A stretch of 22,030 nucleotides of DNA from DASWNP01 sp035537095 (GCA_035537095.1 DATLMV010000187.1:1-22030), one strand, 5' to 3'. Positions 1-8,260 are shown, counted from the stretch's first letter. Program-made: numbers and translations. The notes: generated by a model from the letters alone, not told the origin.

Positions 1-1269
1 GAGTTTCACTACCTGCACCGCACGCCCGAAGGCACGCCTTACGACGACCCGAACCTGCTCGCCCGCGAGGTCGTCCGCGCCGCGCGCGACACGGGACTGC
101 GCATCGCCCTGCTCCGCGTCGCCTACGCGCGCTCCGGTTTCCAACTCGCGCCAAACCCGCAACAGTCCCGCTTCATCGAGACGGACGCCGACACTTACCT
201 GCGTCACGTCGAACAACTCAAGCGAGACATCGAACTTCAATACAGCGTGCCCTTCGTCGAGGCACAGCCGACGAAAGAGACGCACGCGCAGGCGACGAAA
301 GATGCGGGCACGCAACCGACACCCAAAGGCGCACACACACAGGCGACGAACGGCGCGGATGCAAACGCGGCGAACGAAGACGGCATGTTTACCCTTATTG
401 CTCCGCACGCGTGGGTCGGGGTCGCGCCGCACAGCACGCGCGCCGTGCCGCTTCACTTTCTGCGCACGGTCTGCGCGTTCGCCGACGAGCATCGTCTGCC
501 CGTCCACATGCACGTCGCGGAGCAGCAGAAAGAACTCGACGATTGTCTCGCCGAACACGGGCGGACGCCCGTCGCGCTGCTCGCCGGAGAGGGTTTGCTG
601 AGCGAACGTTTCAATGCCGTCCACGCCATCCACATCACGGAGGCGGAAGCGCGCGCGCTCGCCGCCGCACGCGCCAACGTCTGCGCCTGCCCGACCACCG
701 AGCGCAATCTCGGCGACGGCATCGTCCCCGCCGACATCCTCTTCCGCGCGGGCGTGAAGGTGTCGCTCGGCACAGACAGCCACACGCAGATTGATCTCCT
801 CGAAGACGCGCGCGAACTTGAATATCACCTCCGCCTTGATAAACAACGCCGCAACGTCCTCGCGCCCGACGACGACGCACAGAGGGAAACTCTTGCGGCT
901 TTGAATGACGAAGGGGACGATAAAGGCGATGATGAAGGGCGCGATGAACAGGCGCGCGATAAGATGTCTGCGCTCGCCGCGCGTCTGTTCGCGTGCGCGA
1001 GCGTGAACGGCGCGCGCAGCATCGGCGCGCGGGGCGGCACGCTCGCCGCAGGGCAACCCGCCGACTTCTTCACCGTCGCGCTCGACGACCCCTCAATCGC
1101 CGGAGCGAGCCAACAAGACCTGCTCCCCTCGATTCTCTTTTCGCTCGCGCGCACGGCCCTGCGCGAGACGGTGGTCGGCGGTCGCCTGATTGTCGCGGAC
1201 GGACGACACGCGTCGTCGCCGGAAATCATTGAGCGTTTCAAAGCGTTGCAGCGCAGACTGTGGAGTTGA
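1..1269 (+). CDS. hutF: Formimidoylglutamate deiminase (HutF), 5' end cut by the window
   Basis: Amidohydrolase-superfamily enzyme converting N-formimidoyl-L-glutamate to N-formyl-L-glutamate plus ammonia in the five-step histidine degradation route. The frame is open from base 1, so about 90 N-terminal residues, probably including the first metal-binding His pair, lie outside the window. Visible family blocks are EFHYLH at the left edge, GVAPHSTRAVP, the HMHVAEQ metal/substrate block (in-window H169 and H171), NLGDG and GTDSHTQIDLLED followed by ELEYHLRL. Two low-complexity stretches interrupt the fold in frame: roughly codons 90-127 (bases 268-381, rich in Thr, Gln, Ala, Asn) and bases 904-963 (Asp, Glu, Gly-rich). 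Neither is usual for the family as I know it. The stop is TGA at 1267-1269 and the next gene starts 2 nt later, so the pair is probably translationally coupled. Ordinary amidohydrolases are the alternative, but the block set favours HutF. Confidence 0.88.
   Translation, partial: EFHYLHRTPEGTPYDDPNLLAREVVRAARDTGLRIALLRVAYARSGFQLAPNPQQSRFIETDADTYLRHVEQLKRDIELQYSVPFVEAQPTKETHAQATKDAGTQPTPKGAHTQATNGADANAANEDGMFTLIAPHAWVGVAPHSTRAVPLHFLRTVCAFADEHRLPVHMHVAEQQKELDDCLAEHGRTPVALLAGEGLLSERFNAVHAIHITEAEARALAAARANVCACPTTERNLGDGIVPADILFRAGVKVSLGTDSHTQIDLLEDARELEYHLRLDKQRRNVLAPDDDAQRETLAALNDEGDDKGDDEGRDEQARDKMSALAARLFACASVNGARSIGARGGTLAAGQPADFFTVALDDPSIAGASQQDLLPSILFSLARTALRETVVGGRLIVADGRHASSPEIIERFKALQRRLWS
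1262..1265 (+). promoter_or_regulatory. Ribosome binding site of the M20 gene
   Basis: GGAG lies 6 nt before the ATG at 1272 and inside the last codons of hutF. It decides the start: a GTG at 1260 is also in frame but would place this site inside the coding sequence. Confidence 0.6.
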
Positions 1270-1271
1270 AG

Positions 1272-2432
1272 ATGAATGTCGAGCAAGCAAAAGTGAAAAC
1301 GGTCGAGCAGACGTTGGCCGAGTTGGTCGCCATTGATTCGCGTTCCTCGCTCTCCAATGTCGAGGTCGTCAACTATGCTTCGGCGCGGCTCGAAGCGTCG
1401 GGCCTGTGCGTGCGTCTCTTTCCTTACACGGACGAAGCGGGCGTCAAGAAGTTCAATCTGGTGGCGGTCGCGCCGCGCGAAACGAAGGACGGAGACGAAG
1501 TAGAACTCGCGCTCGTCGGCCACACCGACACCGTCCCCTTCGACCCCGCGTGGCGCGAGGCGACGACGCTCACAGGGCGCGAAGGCAAGCTCTACGGTCG
1601 CGGCGCGTGCGATACGAAGGGCTACATCGCGGCGGCTCTGACCGCCGTCGAGCATCTAGACCTGTCGAGGCTCGCACGCCCGCTCGCCGTCGTCCTCACA
1701 GCCGACGAGGAGATCGGATGTCTCGGCGCGAAGCGTCTGGCGGACGCGCGCGTCCTGCGCGTGCGGCGGGCAATCGTCGGCGAGCCGACCTCCTTGCAGC
1801 CGATACGCGCGGGCAAGGGTTATTGTCTGGCGGAGATCATCGTCGGCGGGCGCGAAGGACACAGCGCGTATCCTGCGCTCGGCGCGTCGGCCATCTTCCG
1901 CGCGGCCCGCCTCGTCGCGCGCATCGAAGAGATGGCCGTGCAACTACAACGAGAACAACACGCGGCTTTCGACCCGCCGCACACGACCGTCAACGTCGGG
2001 CTGATTGGCGGCGGGACGGCGAAAAACATCATCGCGGGCGAGTGTCGTTTTACGCTCGAATGGCGTCCGGTCGCGGGCCAACCGGCGACGCACGTCGTCG
2101 AACTCGTCGAACGCGCCGTCGCCGATTTGCGCGCGGCGGACGCCGACTTCGCATGCGAGATTAAGGTCATCCGGCTCGACGAAAGCAACGAGACGCCCGC
2201 CGCCGCCGCGCTCGTCCGCGCTTTGGAGGAGGCCACCGGGAGGAGCGCGGGCGCGGTCTCTTTCGGCACGGAAGCGCCGCAGATGGTCGAGATGGGCGCG
2301 GAGGCGGTCGTCTTCGGGCCGGGCGACATCCGCGTCGCGCACCGCACGGGAGAGTTCGTGCCGGTCGCCGAGTTGAACGCCTGCGTCTCGATTCTGTCGC
2401 GCATGATCGAGCGTTTTTGTATGGACGGGTAG
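1272..2432 (+). CDS. M20-family metallo-deacylase (ArgE/DapE type)
   Basis: Predicted 386-residue di-zinc amidohydrolase, normal length for acetylornithine deacetylase-type enzymes. Metal and catalytic positions are intact: H84 and D86 in GHTDTVP, D114 in GRGACDTKG, the E146-E147 pair in ADEEIGC, E171 in GEPTSL, and H357 in AHRTGEF near the C-terminus. GGREGHSAYP fits the start of the dimerisation/lid domain, and FGTEAPQ followed by a late AHRTGE is typical of the ArgE branch. ATG 1272 is chosen because GGAG sits 6 nt upstream. The gene starts 2 nt after the hutF stop, so both are likely read from one mRNA. By family it would deacylate N-acetylornithine or a related N-acyl amino acid. Its coupling to hutF makes N-formylglutamate another plausible substrate. 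No signal peptide is seen, so it is probably cytoplasmic. Confidence 0.85.
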   Translation: MNVEQAKVKTVEQTLAELVAIDSRSSLSNVEVVNYASARLEASGLCVRLFPYTDEAGVKKFNLVAVAPRETKDGDEVELALVGHTDTVPFDPAWREATTLTGREGKLYGRGACDTKGYIAAALTAVEHLDLSRLARPLAVVLTADEEIGCLGAKRLADARVLRVRRAIVGEPTSLQPIRAGKGYCLAEIIVGGREGHSAYPALGASAIFRAARLVARIEEMAVQLQREQHAAFDPPHTTVNVGLIGGGTAKNIIAGECRFTLEWRPVAGQPATHVVELVERAVADLRAADADFACEIKVIRLDESNETPAAAALVRALEEATGRSAGAVSFGTEAPQMVEMGAEAVVFGPGDIRVAHRTGEFVPVAELNACVSILSRMIERFCMDG

Positions 2433-2438
2433 AAAATC

Positions 2439-2602
2439 AGGGTCAAAGGGGAAAGGGTAAAAGGGTTTAAAGACAAGAGTTAAAGATAGGGTTTGGAGAG
2501 AGACGTTAAAGGTTGCAGATGAACTTTAAAGATGGAGTTTAAAGACAGACGGTTTCTCCCTTCCCTTTTACCCTTTCCCCGTTTACCCTTTGACCCCTTT
2601 CG
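2439..2602. repeat. Heptamer hairpin element A (GGGTAAA/GGGGAAA family)
   Basis: Starts 7 nt after the TAG of the M20 gene. The left arm (2440-2465) is purine-rich with a roughly 7-nt period. The right arm (2563-2596) is its reverse complement. An 18-bp perfect block pairs 2448-2465 with 2563-2580, and an 11-bp perfect block pairs 2440-2450 with 2586-2596; the right arm carries one extra unit of about 8 nt. The roughly 97-nt interior has further TTTAAAGA-like motifs. It may act as a terminator or 3' mRNA stabiliser for hutF-M20; function is inferred. Confidence 0.75.
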
Positions 2603-2715
2603 TTCCTTTATCTTGTCAGTTAAATTTTGCGCCGGGGATGTATTTTCGCGTGGGGAAGCCGGACTGTTCGTGTGACGCATGCCTTCTTTCTTCAAGGGTG
2701 GGAAGGCAGAGCTAG

Positions 2716-2756
2716 AGGGGCGACTTCCACACGCGGGGACGGTGGGGGTCGCCCCT
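2716..2756. repeat. Intergenic hairpin
   Basis: AGGGGCGAC (2716-2724) pairs perfectly with GTCGCCCCT (2748-2756) across a 23-nt loop. It lies in the 431-nt gap before the secreted protein gene. No U-run follows on either strand, so it is not an obvious terminator. The area reads as a generic intergenic palindromic repeat rather than coding DNA. Confidence 0.45.
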
Positions 2757-2803
2757 TCTTGTGTCCGCCAACGTCCCGACGCGCCCGCCGCCCGACTTTT
2801 ATT

Positions 2804-2840
2804 CGCGCTCCCGCGAGGCATCTTCACGCGCTCCCGCGAG
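2804..2840 (+). repeat. Two 14-bp direct repeats upstream of the secreted-protein gene
   Basis: CGCGCTCCCGCGAG occurs at 2804-2817 and 2827-2840 with a 23-bp period, and each copy is followed by CATCT (the first after one extra G). The second copy ends 23 nt before the ATG at 2864. It could be an operator or a small duplication; the sequence alone does not decide. Confidence 0.5.
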
Positions 2841-2863
2841 CATCTCTTGTTTACGAAATCATC

Positions 2864-3991
2864 ATGTTGAAGCCCAGACCTTTTATACTCCGCTCAACTC
2901 TGCTGCTGCTCTGCTGCGTTCTCTGCGCGACGGGCGCGCTTGAGCGACAAGCCGCGCACGCGCAGCAGCCGCAGCCGTCCGCGACGACGCAAAGCAGCAG
3001 TCCTCTGACGAGCGCGGAACTGGTGCGGATGGTGCGGGAGTTGCCGTCGCGCCCCGCCCTGCGCGATGCGATTGTCAGCGAGATTCGACGGCGCGGCATC
3101 GGTTTCCCTCTGACCAACGGGATGCTCTCGGTCGTCGCCACCAAGAGCGGCAACGACGTGCTCTTGCGCCGGACGCTGGAAGAGGCCGAGCGGCGGCGTC
3201 TCAATCCGGCGACGGCCAAACTGCCGTCCGAACGGGAAGGCCGGGAGGTGCTGTCGCGCGTGCGCGAGGCGACGCTGGCCGCCGCCGAGCGGATGCCGGA
3301 CTTCGTCGTCAAGGAACAGATTATCCGTTCCTACGCGCGCGGGACGACGAAGAACTGGCGCGTGGACGACCGTCTGACGGTCGCCGTCAGCTATCGCGCG
3401 GGCGGCGGCGAGAAGTACAAACTGCTCGCCGTCAACGGTCAGCCGACGGCGACCGCCGCCGCCGAGAGCGACCGCATAGACGTGCAGGGCGGCGCGACCT
3501 CGACGGGCGAATACGTCACGCGCCTGACCGGGATTTTTCAGGACGAGAGCCAGACCGATTTTCAGTTGGTGGATACGGACACGCTGCGCGGTCGTCGCTG
3601 CATCGTCTATGAATACCAGATCAAGAAGGCGAACTCGCGCGCCGTGCTCACCTACAACAACGAGCAGCAGACGAGCGTGGGCGACCGTGGACGCATCTGG
3701 GTTGACCGCGAGACGTTTCGCGTGCTGCGTCTGGAAAGCATCTCGACCGAGATACCGGCGGGCTTCCCCGTCTCGGCGGCCAGCCGTTCGATTGACTACG
3801 ATTGGGTGACGATTGCCGAGCGGCAATATCTCCTGCCCTCGCGCGCCATCGTCGAACTCACCGCCACCACCCTCGACCAAACCTACCAGAGCCGCAACGA
3901 CGTGCGCTTCCGCAATTATCAGAAGTACGGAACCGAAATCAAGATCATCGAAGAGGACATCTTCGAGGAAGACGTACCTCAAAAGCCGTGA
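2864..3991 (+). CDS. Secreted protein of unknown function
   Basis: Predicted 375 residues. An N-terminal signal peptide is clear: positively charged MLKPRPFILR, a Leu/Cys-rich core, then a likely cleavage near AHAQQ around residues 35-39. ATG 2864 is chosen because the signal peptide begins there; the frame is open upstream only through low-value sequence. The mature part has a helical N-terminal third (about residues 50-140, charged, with a long run of Arg and Glu) and a strand-rich C-terminal two thirds with regular alternation, such as GRIWVDRETFRVLRLE. That pattern recalls LolA-like or outer-membrane lipoprotein-sorting folds seen in many uncharacterised acidobacterial exported proteins, but I cannot name a family. 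The C-terminus is very acidic (IIEEDIFEEDVP). Its TGA stop (3989-3991) is the first stop inside hairpin element C, which it shares with the convergent kgd gene. Confidence 0.8.
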   Translation: MLKPRPFILRSTLLLLCCVLCATGALERQAAHAQQPQPSATTQSSSPLTSAELVRMVRELPSRPALRDAIVSEIRRRGIGFPLTNGMLSVVATKSGNDVLLRRTLEEAERRRLNPATAKLPSEREGREVLSRVREATLAAAERMPDFVVKEQIIRSYARGTTKNWRVDDRLTVAVSYRAGGGEKYKLLAVNGQPTATAAAESDRIDVQGGATSTGEYVTRLTGIFQDESQTDFQLVDTDTLRGRRCIVYEYQIKKANSRAVLTYNNEQQTSVGDRGRIWVDRETFRVLRLESISTEIPAGFPVSAASRSIDYDWVTIAERQYLLPSRAIVELTATTLDQTYQSRNDVRFRNYQKYGTEIKIIEEDIFEEDVPQKP

Positions 3992-4092
3992 ATCGTGAAT
4001 CGTAAATCGTAAATAGATACGTGGTTATCACGGCTTCTATTTACGATTTACGAGTTCTTTCTATTCACGATTTACGATTCACGATTTACTAG
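3988..4092. repeat. Heptamer hairpin element C (GTGAATC family) between convergent genes
   Basis: The left arm, 3988-4017, is four heptamers of GTGAATC/GTAAATC. Two right arms compete for it: 4036-4053, which pairs perfectly over 18 bp with 4000-4017, and 4060-4086, which pairs with 3991-4017 at 26 of 27 positions. The TGA of the secreted protein (3989-3991) and the TAG of kgd (complement of 4089-4091) both fall inside the repeat, so it fills the whole gap between two converging genes. It is likely a bidirectional transcription barrier; there is no classical U-run. Confidence 0.85.
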
Positions 4093-7000
4093 CTATCTGC
4101 TTGTCCGGCGTATTGCGCGGTGCTGGCGTTGGAGATGAAGGGCGCGTCGGTGGTGAGCGCCTGATTGACGAGTTGGCGTTGTTCGAGTTCGTGGACGGTG
4201 TAGGAGCCTGTGGCGGGGCTGGCGGAGGCGGCGCGGCCCACGTAGTAGGCACGCTCACATTTCGGCAGCATGTTTATCAGTCGCGGCTCGACGAATGCCC
4301 AACCGCCCATATTTTTCGGTTCCTCCTGCGTCCAGACGAGTTGCGCGGCGTTCGGGTACGTTGCGAAGATTTCGCGCAAGGCGCGTTCGGGGAACGGGTA
4401 GAACTGTTCGAGACGAATGATGGCGACGCGCTCGTCGCCGGACTTCTTGCGCGCCGCCGCGAGGTCGTAGAAGACCTTCCCGCTACAGACGACGAGACGC
4501 TTGACGGCGGCGCGGTCGCGGACTTCCGCGTCGTCAATCACGGGCCGGAATCCTCCCGCCGTCAAATCCTCGACGGTCGAGGTCGCGGCGGGCAGCCGCA
4601 GCAGGCTCTTGGGCGTCATGGTAATCAGCGGTCGCGCCGTCTCCTGCCTGACCTGTCGGCGCAGCAGGTGAAAATACTGCGCGGGAGTGGTCGGGTAGCA
4701 GACCTGCATGTTGTTCTCGGCGCAGAGTTGGAGGTAGCGTTCGAGACGCGCGCTCGAATGCTCCGGCCCCTGCCCTTCGTAGCCGTGCGGCAGCAGCAGG
4801 GCGAGCCGCGTCTGCTGCTGCCACTTGTCTTCGCTGGCGGCGATGTACTGGTCAATGATGACCTGCGCGCCGTTGCCGAAGTCGCCGAACTGCGCCTCCC
4901 ACAGGATGAGCGCATCCTGCGCGACGACCGAATAACCGTACTCGAACCCGAGCACGCCCTGTTCCGAGAGCGAACTGTCGAAGACTTCAAAGACGGCGCG
5001 CGGGTGCGCGTCGTTGCGCAGTTCCGAGAGCGGCGTCCAAGCCTGTCCGGTCTGCGTGTCGTACATCACGGCATGGCGTTGACTGAACGTCCCGCGCCCC
5101 GAATCCTGCCCGCTCAGACGCACGCGCGTTCCCTCCAAGACGAGCGAGCCGTAGGCCAGAGCCTCCGCGAAGGCCCAATCCATCGGCGCTTGGCCCTCGC
5201 CCATCTTGGCGCGGCGCGCGAGTTGGCCGACCATCTTCGGGTTGATGTTGAAGCCTTCGGGGACGATGGAGATTTTGTGCGCGAGGCTGCGGATAGTCTC
5301 CGCGTCAACTTTCGTCTCGACAACAGTTGAACCGTCCTCTTCCTCGACCGGCGGCTTCAACTCATTCGTCGGCGCTTTCTCCGCCACCAACTGCTTGGCG
5401 CGTTGCAGTATCTCCTCAAACTCGCCGACGCTCTCCTTCGTCATCCGCTCGACATCTTCCGCCACGAGCACCCCTTCGCGCACCAATTGCTCCGCATACT
5501 TGGCGCGCACGCCCGGATGTGCCTTGACGCGCGCGTACATGAGCGGCTGCGTGTAGCTCGGCTCGTCGCCCTCGTTGTGGCCGAGACGACGGAAGCCGAT
5601 CACGTCGAGCACGACATCCTTGTTGAACTCCTGTCGAAATTCGAGCGCGATGCGGAGCACGCGGTAAGCGGCTTCGGGGTCGTCGCCGTTGATGTGGAAG
5701 ATGGGCAGTTGCGTCATCCGCGCCACGTCGGTCGAATAGATGGTGGAGCGTCCCTGTTCGGGAGAGGTGGTGAAACCGATCTGGTTATTGATGATGATGT
5801 GAATCGTGCCGCCCGTGCGATAGCCCCGGAGTCCGGCGAGATTCAGAGTCTCCATCACGATGCCCTGTCCGGCGAAGGCCGCGTCGCCGTGCAGGAGCAC
5901 CGGCAGCGCGCGGTCAATAGACTCCTCGCGCGGCGTCTCCATCGCGTCCTGCTTGGCGCGCACCATGCCCTCGACGACCGGGTCAACGAATTCGAGATGG
6001 CTCGGGTTGGGCGAGAGGGTGATTTTGATGTCGCGCCCGCTCGCGGTCGTCCGCTGCCCCCGCGCGCCCTGATGATATTTCACGTCGCCTTCGTCCGCCG
6101 GAAAACTCGGATGCACAGAGCCTTCAAAGGCCGTGAAGATGCGTTCGGCGAAATTGCCGACGACGTTTGCCAGCACGTTCAAACGCCCGCGATGCGCCAT
6201 CCCGAGCGTGATGTCTTCGACGCCCTTTCCGGCGGCGTCTTCGACCAGTTGGTCGAGCAGAGGGATGATCGTCTCGCAGCCTTCGAGCGAGAAACGTTTC
6301 TGCCCGAGATATTTCGTGTGCAGGAAACGCTCGAACTGTTCGGCGTCAATCAGTTTTTCGAGCAGACGCTTCTTCAACTCGGGCGCGAGCGGTTCGGGTT
6401 CGACGAACTCGCGCCGGATGCTTTCGCGTATCCAAACCTTCTGCTCCTTGCTCTGAATGTGCCTGTATTCTGTCCCGACCTTGCCGCAGTAGGCGCGATA
6501 GAGGATGTCTAAAATCTCCCGGAGCGTCGCGCTCTCTTTGCCGCCGAGGCCCCCCGTGATGAACTCGCGGTCTAAGTCCCAGATGGTCAGGCCGTAGGTT
6601 TCGATGTCGAGTTCGGAATGATAATGGAGCGGCATCGCGTGGAGCGGGTCAATGTCGGCGATGAGATGGCCGCGCACGCGGTAAGCGTTGATGAGTTCGA
6701 GGACGCGCGCCTCTTTGACGATCTGCTCGTGCACGTGGTCGCCGCCGAGCAACGCCGGATTGTGGTCTATTGACCAACGCACGGGCGGGTGCGGGATGCC
6801 GAGGTCGCGGAAGAGACGCACGTAGAAATCGTGCTCGCCGAGCAGAAGCTCGTGGACGTAGGCGAGAAACGCGCCGGACTCCGCGCCCTGTACGATGCGG
6901 TGGTCGTATGTGGACGAGACGGTGAAGCCCCGGCTGATGCCGAGTTGCGAGAGGGCTTCCGAAGCCATCCCGTGATATTCCGCCGGGTACTCAATCGCTC

Positions 7001-8015
7001 CGGTGGCGATGATGACGGACTGTCCGGCCATCAGTCGCGGCGTCGAGGCGACCGTGCCGATGGTTCCGGGGTTCGTCAGCGAGACGGTCGTGTCTTGAAA
7101 ATCGGGGAGGCCAAGTTTGCCCGTGCGCGCGCGTTTGATTATGTCGTCGTAAGCCGTGAGAAACTGCGCGAAGTCGAGCGCACCCGCGTTCTTGATGTTC
7201 GGAACGAGCAGCGTGCGCGTGCCGTCCTTCTTCTCCAAATCAACGGCGAGACCGAGATTCACCTCCGCGCGCGTGATGCGCGAGGGCACGCCGTCCAGAA
7301 CAGCGAAGCCATCGTTCAACTGCGGAAACTTCTCCAACGCGCGCAGGAGTGCGAACGCGATGATGTGCGTAAACGAAGCCTTGCCGCGCCCCGTCTCCTT
7401 GAGATGACGGTTGACGGTGATGCGGTTCTCCTCCAACACCTTGACCGGCACGCGACGATTCGAGGTCGCCGTCGGCACGCCCAGACTCGTCTCCATGTTC
7501 TCGACAATCTTGAGCGCGCCGCCCCGTATCGGCGCACCCGTCGCCTGCGTTGCGGGCGACGCGGCTTGCGCGGCGGGCGCAGCAGCGGGCGGCGTCGCGG
7601 CCTGCGCGGTGCTTGCTGTCGGCGCAGTTGATTGAGACGAAGCGGGCGCGGCGGGCATAGATGACGGAGACGATGACGGAGACGTGGCGGCAGTCGTCGG
7701 CCAATCGGTTGCCGTTGCGTCGTTGGTCGCAGGCGTTGCGGTCGTCGCCGCTCGCGCGCGGGATGCGCCCGCGCCGTCGCCGTTCGTGGCGCGTCCGTTG
7801 TCGGGCGTCTGCGCGGCGGCGGTCGTCGTCGTCGTTGTCGCCGCCGCCGTCGCGTCGCCTTGCAGCATCTCGTTGAAGTACGCGCGCCATGATTCATCCA
7901 CGAGCGACGGGTCGCTGCGGAAGCGTTGCAGTAGAGTCTCGACGTAGGTCGCGTTGGCTCCGAAATTCTCGGCGATAAACTCCGAGTAGTCAGTCCTGTT
8001 CTGAGATTCGCTCAA
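4089..8015 (-). CDS. kgd: Multifunctional 2-oxoglutarate dehydrogenase E1-E2 fusion
   Basis: 1308 residues, the size and layout of mycobacterial Kgd and corynebacterial OdhA. The TCA-cycle step is oxidation or decarboxylation of 2-oxoglutarate. Order: the short E1 N-terminal segment (residues 8-50, ENFGANATYVETLLQRF), an Ala/Thr/Pro/Ser linker (about 52-165), an E2 acyltransferase catalytic domain (about 165-395, with H372 in STYDHRIVQGAESG), then the thiamine-diphosphate E1 part from about 410 to the end. E1 marks are GMAHRGRLNVLANV, HGDAAFAGQG and IINNQIGFTT. There is no lipoyl domain, so lipoyl groups must come from another E2, as in mycobacteria. The start is TTG (complement of 8013-8015), supported by a strong Shine-Dalgarno and no nearby ATG. 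The linker is encoded by near-tandem GTC/GCC triplets. The TAG stop lies in repeat element C. Confidence 0.92.
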   Translation of the reverse strand: MSESQNRTDYSEFIAENFGANATYVETLLQRFRSDPSLVDESWRAYFNEMLQGDATAAATTTTTTAAAQTPDNGRATNGDGAGASRARAATTATPATNDATATDWPTTAATSPSSSPSSMPAAPASSQSTAPTASTAQAATPPAAAPAAQAASPATQATGAPIRGGALKIVENMETSLGVPTATSNRRVPVKVLEENRITVNRHLKETGRGKASFTHIIAFALLRALEKFPQLNDGFAVLDGVPSRITRAEVNLGLAVDLEKKDGTRTLLVPNIKNAGALDFAQFLTAYDDIIKRARTGKLGLPDFQDTTVSLTNPGTIGTVASTPRLMAGQSVIIATGAIEYPAEYHGMASEALSQLGISRGFTVSSTYDHRIVQGAESGAFLAYVHELLLGEHDFYVRLFRDLGIPHPPVRWSIDHNPALLGGDHVHEQIVKEARVLELINAYRVRGHLIADIDPLHAMPLHYHSELDIETYGLTIWDLDREFITGGLGGKESATLREILDILYRAYCGKVGTEYRHIQSKEQKVWIRESIRREFVEPEPLAPELKKRLLEKLIDAEQFERFLHTKYLGQKRFSLEGCETIIPLLDQLVEDAAGKGVEDITLGMAHRGRLNVLANVVGNFAERIFTAFEGSVHPSFPADEGDVKYHQGARGQRTTASGRDIKITLSPNPSHLEFVDPVVEGMVRAKQDAMETPREESIDRALPVLLHGDAAFAGQGIVMETLNLAGLRGYRTGGTIHIIINNQIGFTTSPEQGRSTIYSTDVARMTQLPIFHINGDDPEAAYRVLRIALEFRQEFNKDVVLDVIGFRRLGHNEGDEPSYTQPLMYARVKAHPGVRAKYAEQLVREGVLVAEDVERMTKESVGEFEEILQRAKQLVAEKAPTNELKPPVEEEDGSTVVETKVDAETIRSLAHKISIVPEGFNINPKMVGQLARRAKMGEGQAPMDWAFAEALAYGSLVLEGTRVRLSGQDSGRGTFSQRHAVMYDTQTGQAWTPLSELRNDAHPRAVFEVFDSSLSEQGVLGFEYGYSVVAQDALILWEAQFGDFGNGAQVIIDQYIAASEDKWQQQTRLALLLPHGYEGQGPEHSSARLERYLQLCAENNMQVCYPTTPAQYFHLLRRQVRQETARPLITMTPKSLLRLPAATSTVEDLTAGGFRPVIDDAEVRDRAAVKRLVVCSGKVFYDLAAARKKSGDERVAIIRLEQFYPFPERALREIFATYPNAAQLVWTQEEPKNMGGWAFVEPRLINMLPKCERAYYVGRAASASPATGSYTVHELEQRQLVNQALTTDAPFISNASTAQYAGQADS

Positions 8016-8021
8016 GGTCTT

Positions 8022-8030
8022 ATCACCTCT
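8022..8030 (-). promoter_or_regulatory. Strong ribosome binding site deciding a TTG start
   Basis: On the minus strand AGAGGTGAT is followed by AAGACC and then the TTG of kgd. The match to the anti-Shine-Dalgarno is long and compensates for the weak start codon. There is no in-frame ATG until about residue 50. Confidence 0.7.
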
Positions 8031-8108
8031 TTTAAAAGTCCGCCCGCGCCTTCTGCAAGGGAGACGGCGAGGGCTGGCGCGCTTTAGGTTTTACCGAACT
8101 GGAATTTA

Positions 8109-8137
8109 ACTATAGCCTATCATCATCCGCATTTCAT
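8109..8137 (-). promoter_or_regulatory. Candidate promoter for kgd
   Basis: On the minus strand ATGAAA (8132-8137, 4 of 6 to TTGACA) and TATAGT (8109-8114, 5 of 6 to TATAAT) are separated by 17 nt, about 95 nt upstream of the kgd start. This is a sigma70-like guess in a locally AT-richer stretch. Confidence 0.4.
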
Positions 8138-8181
8138 TGCATCCGTCGCGGGATGTCCGGGCGCGCGCCGTAAATTAGACG

Positions 8182-8211
8182 TTGACTCGCCCGCCGGTTT
8201 TGACATACAAG
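8182..8211 (+). promoter_or_regulatory. Candidate promoter for mscL
   Basis: TTGACT (8182-8187), 18 nt, then TACAAG (8206-8211), about 50 nt before the mscL ATG. A second TTGACA at 8200-8205 has no good -10 partner. Divergent from the kgd promoter candidate. Confidence 0.35.
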
Positions 8212-8260
8212 CACGCCGCTCCAACCATCCGCCGGACAACGAATCGGAGAAGCCTTCACT

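Noticed and set aside
2679..2870. 63-codon plus-strand frame in the gap before the secreted protein
   Set aside because: It overlaps a palindromic intergenic hairpin and has no ribosome binding site; the peptide looks like translation of a non-coding repeat.
2894..3982. 362-codon open frame on the minus strand
   Set aside because: Antisense to the secreted protein, which has a clear signal peptide; the minus frame has none.
4101..6512. Two long plus-strand open frames (409 and 369 codons)
   Set aside because: Antisense to the well-supported kgd fusion; composition typical of GC-driven shadow frames.
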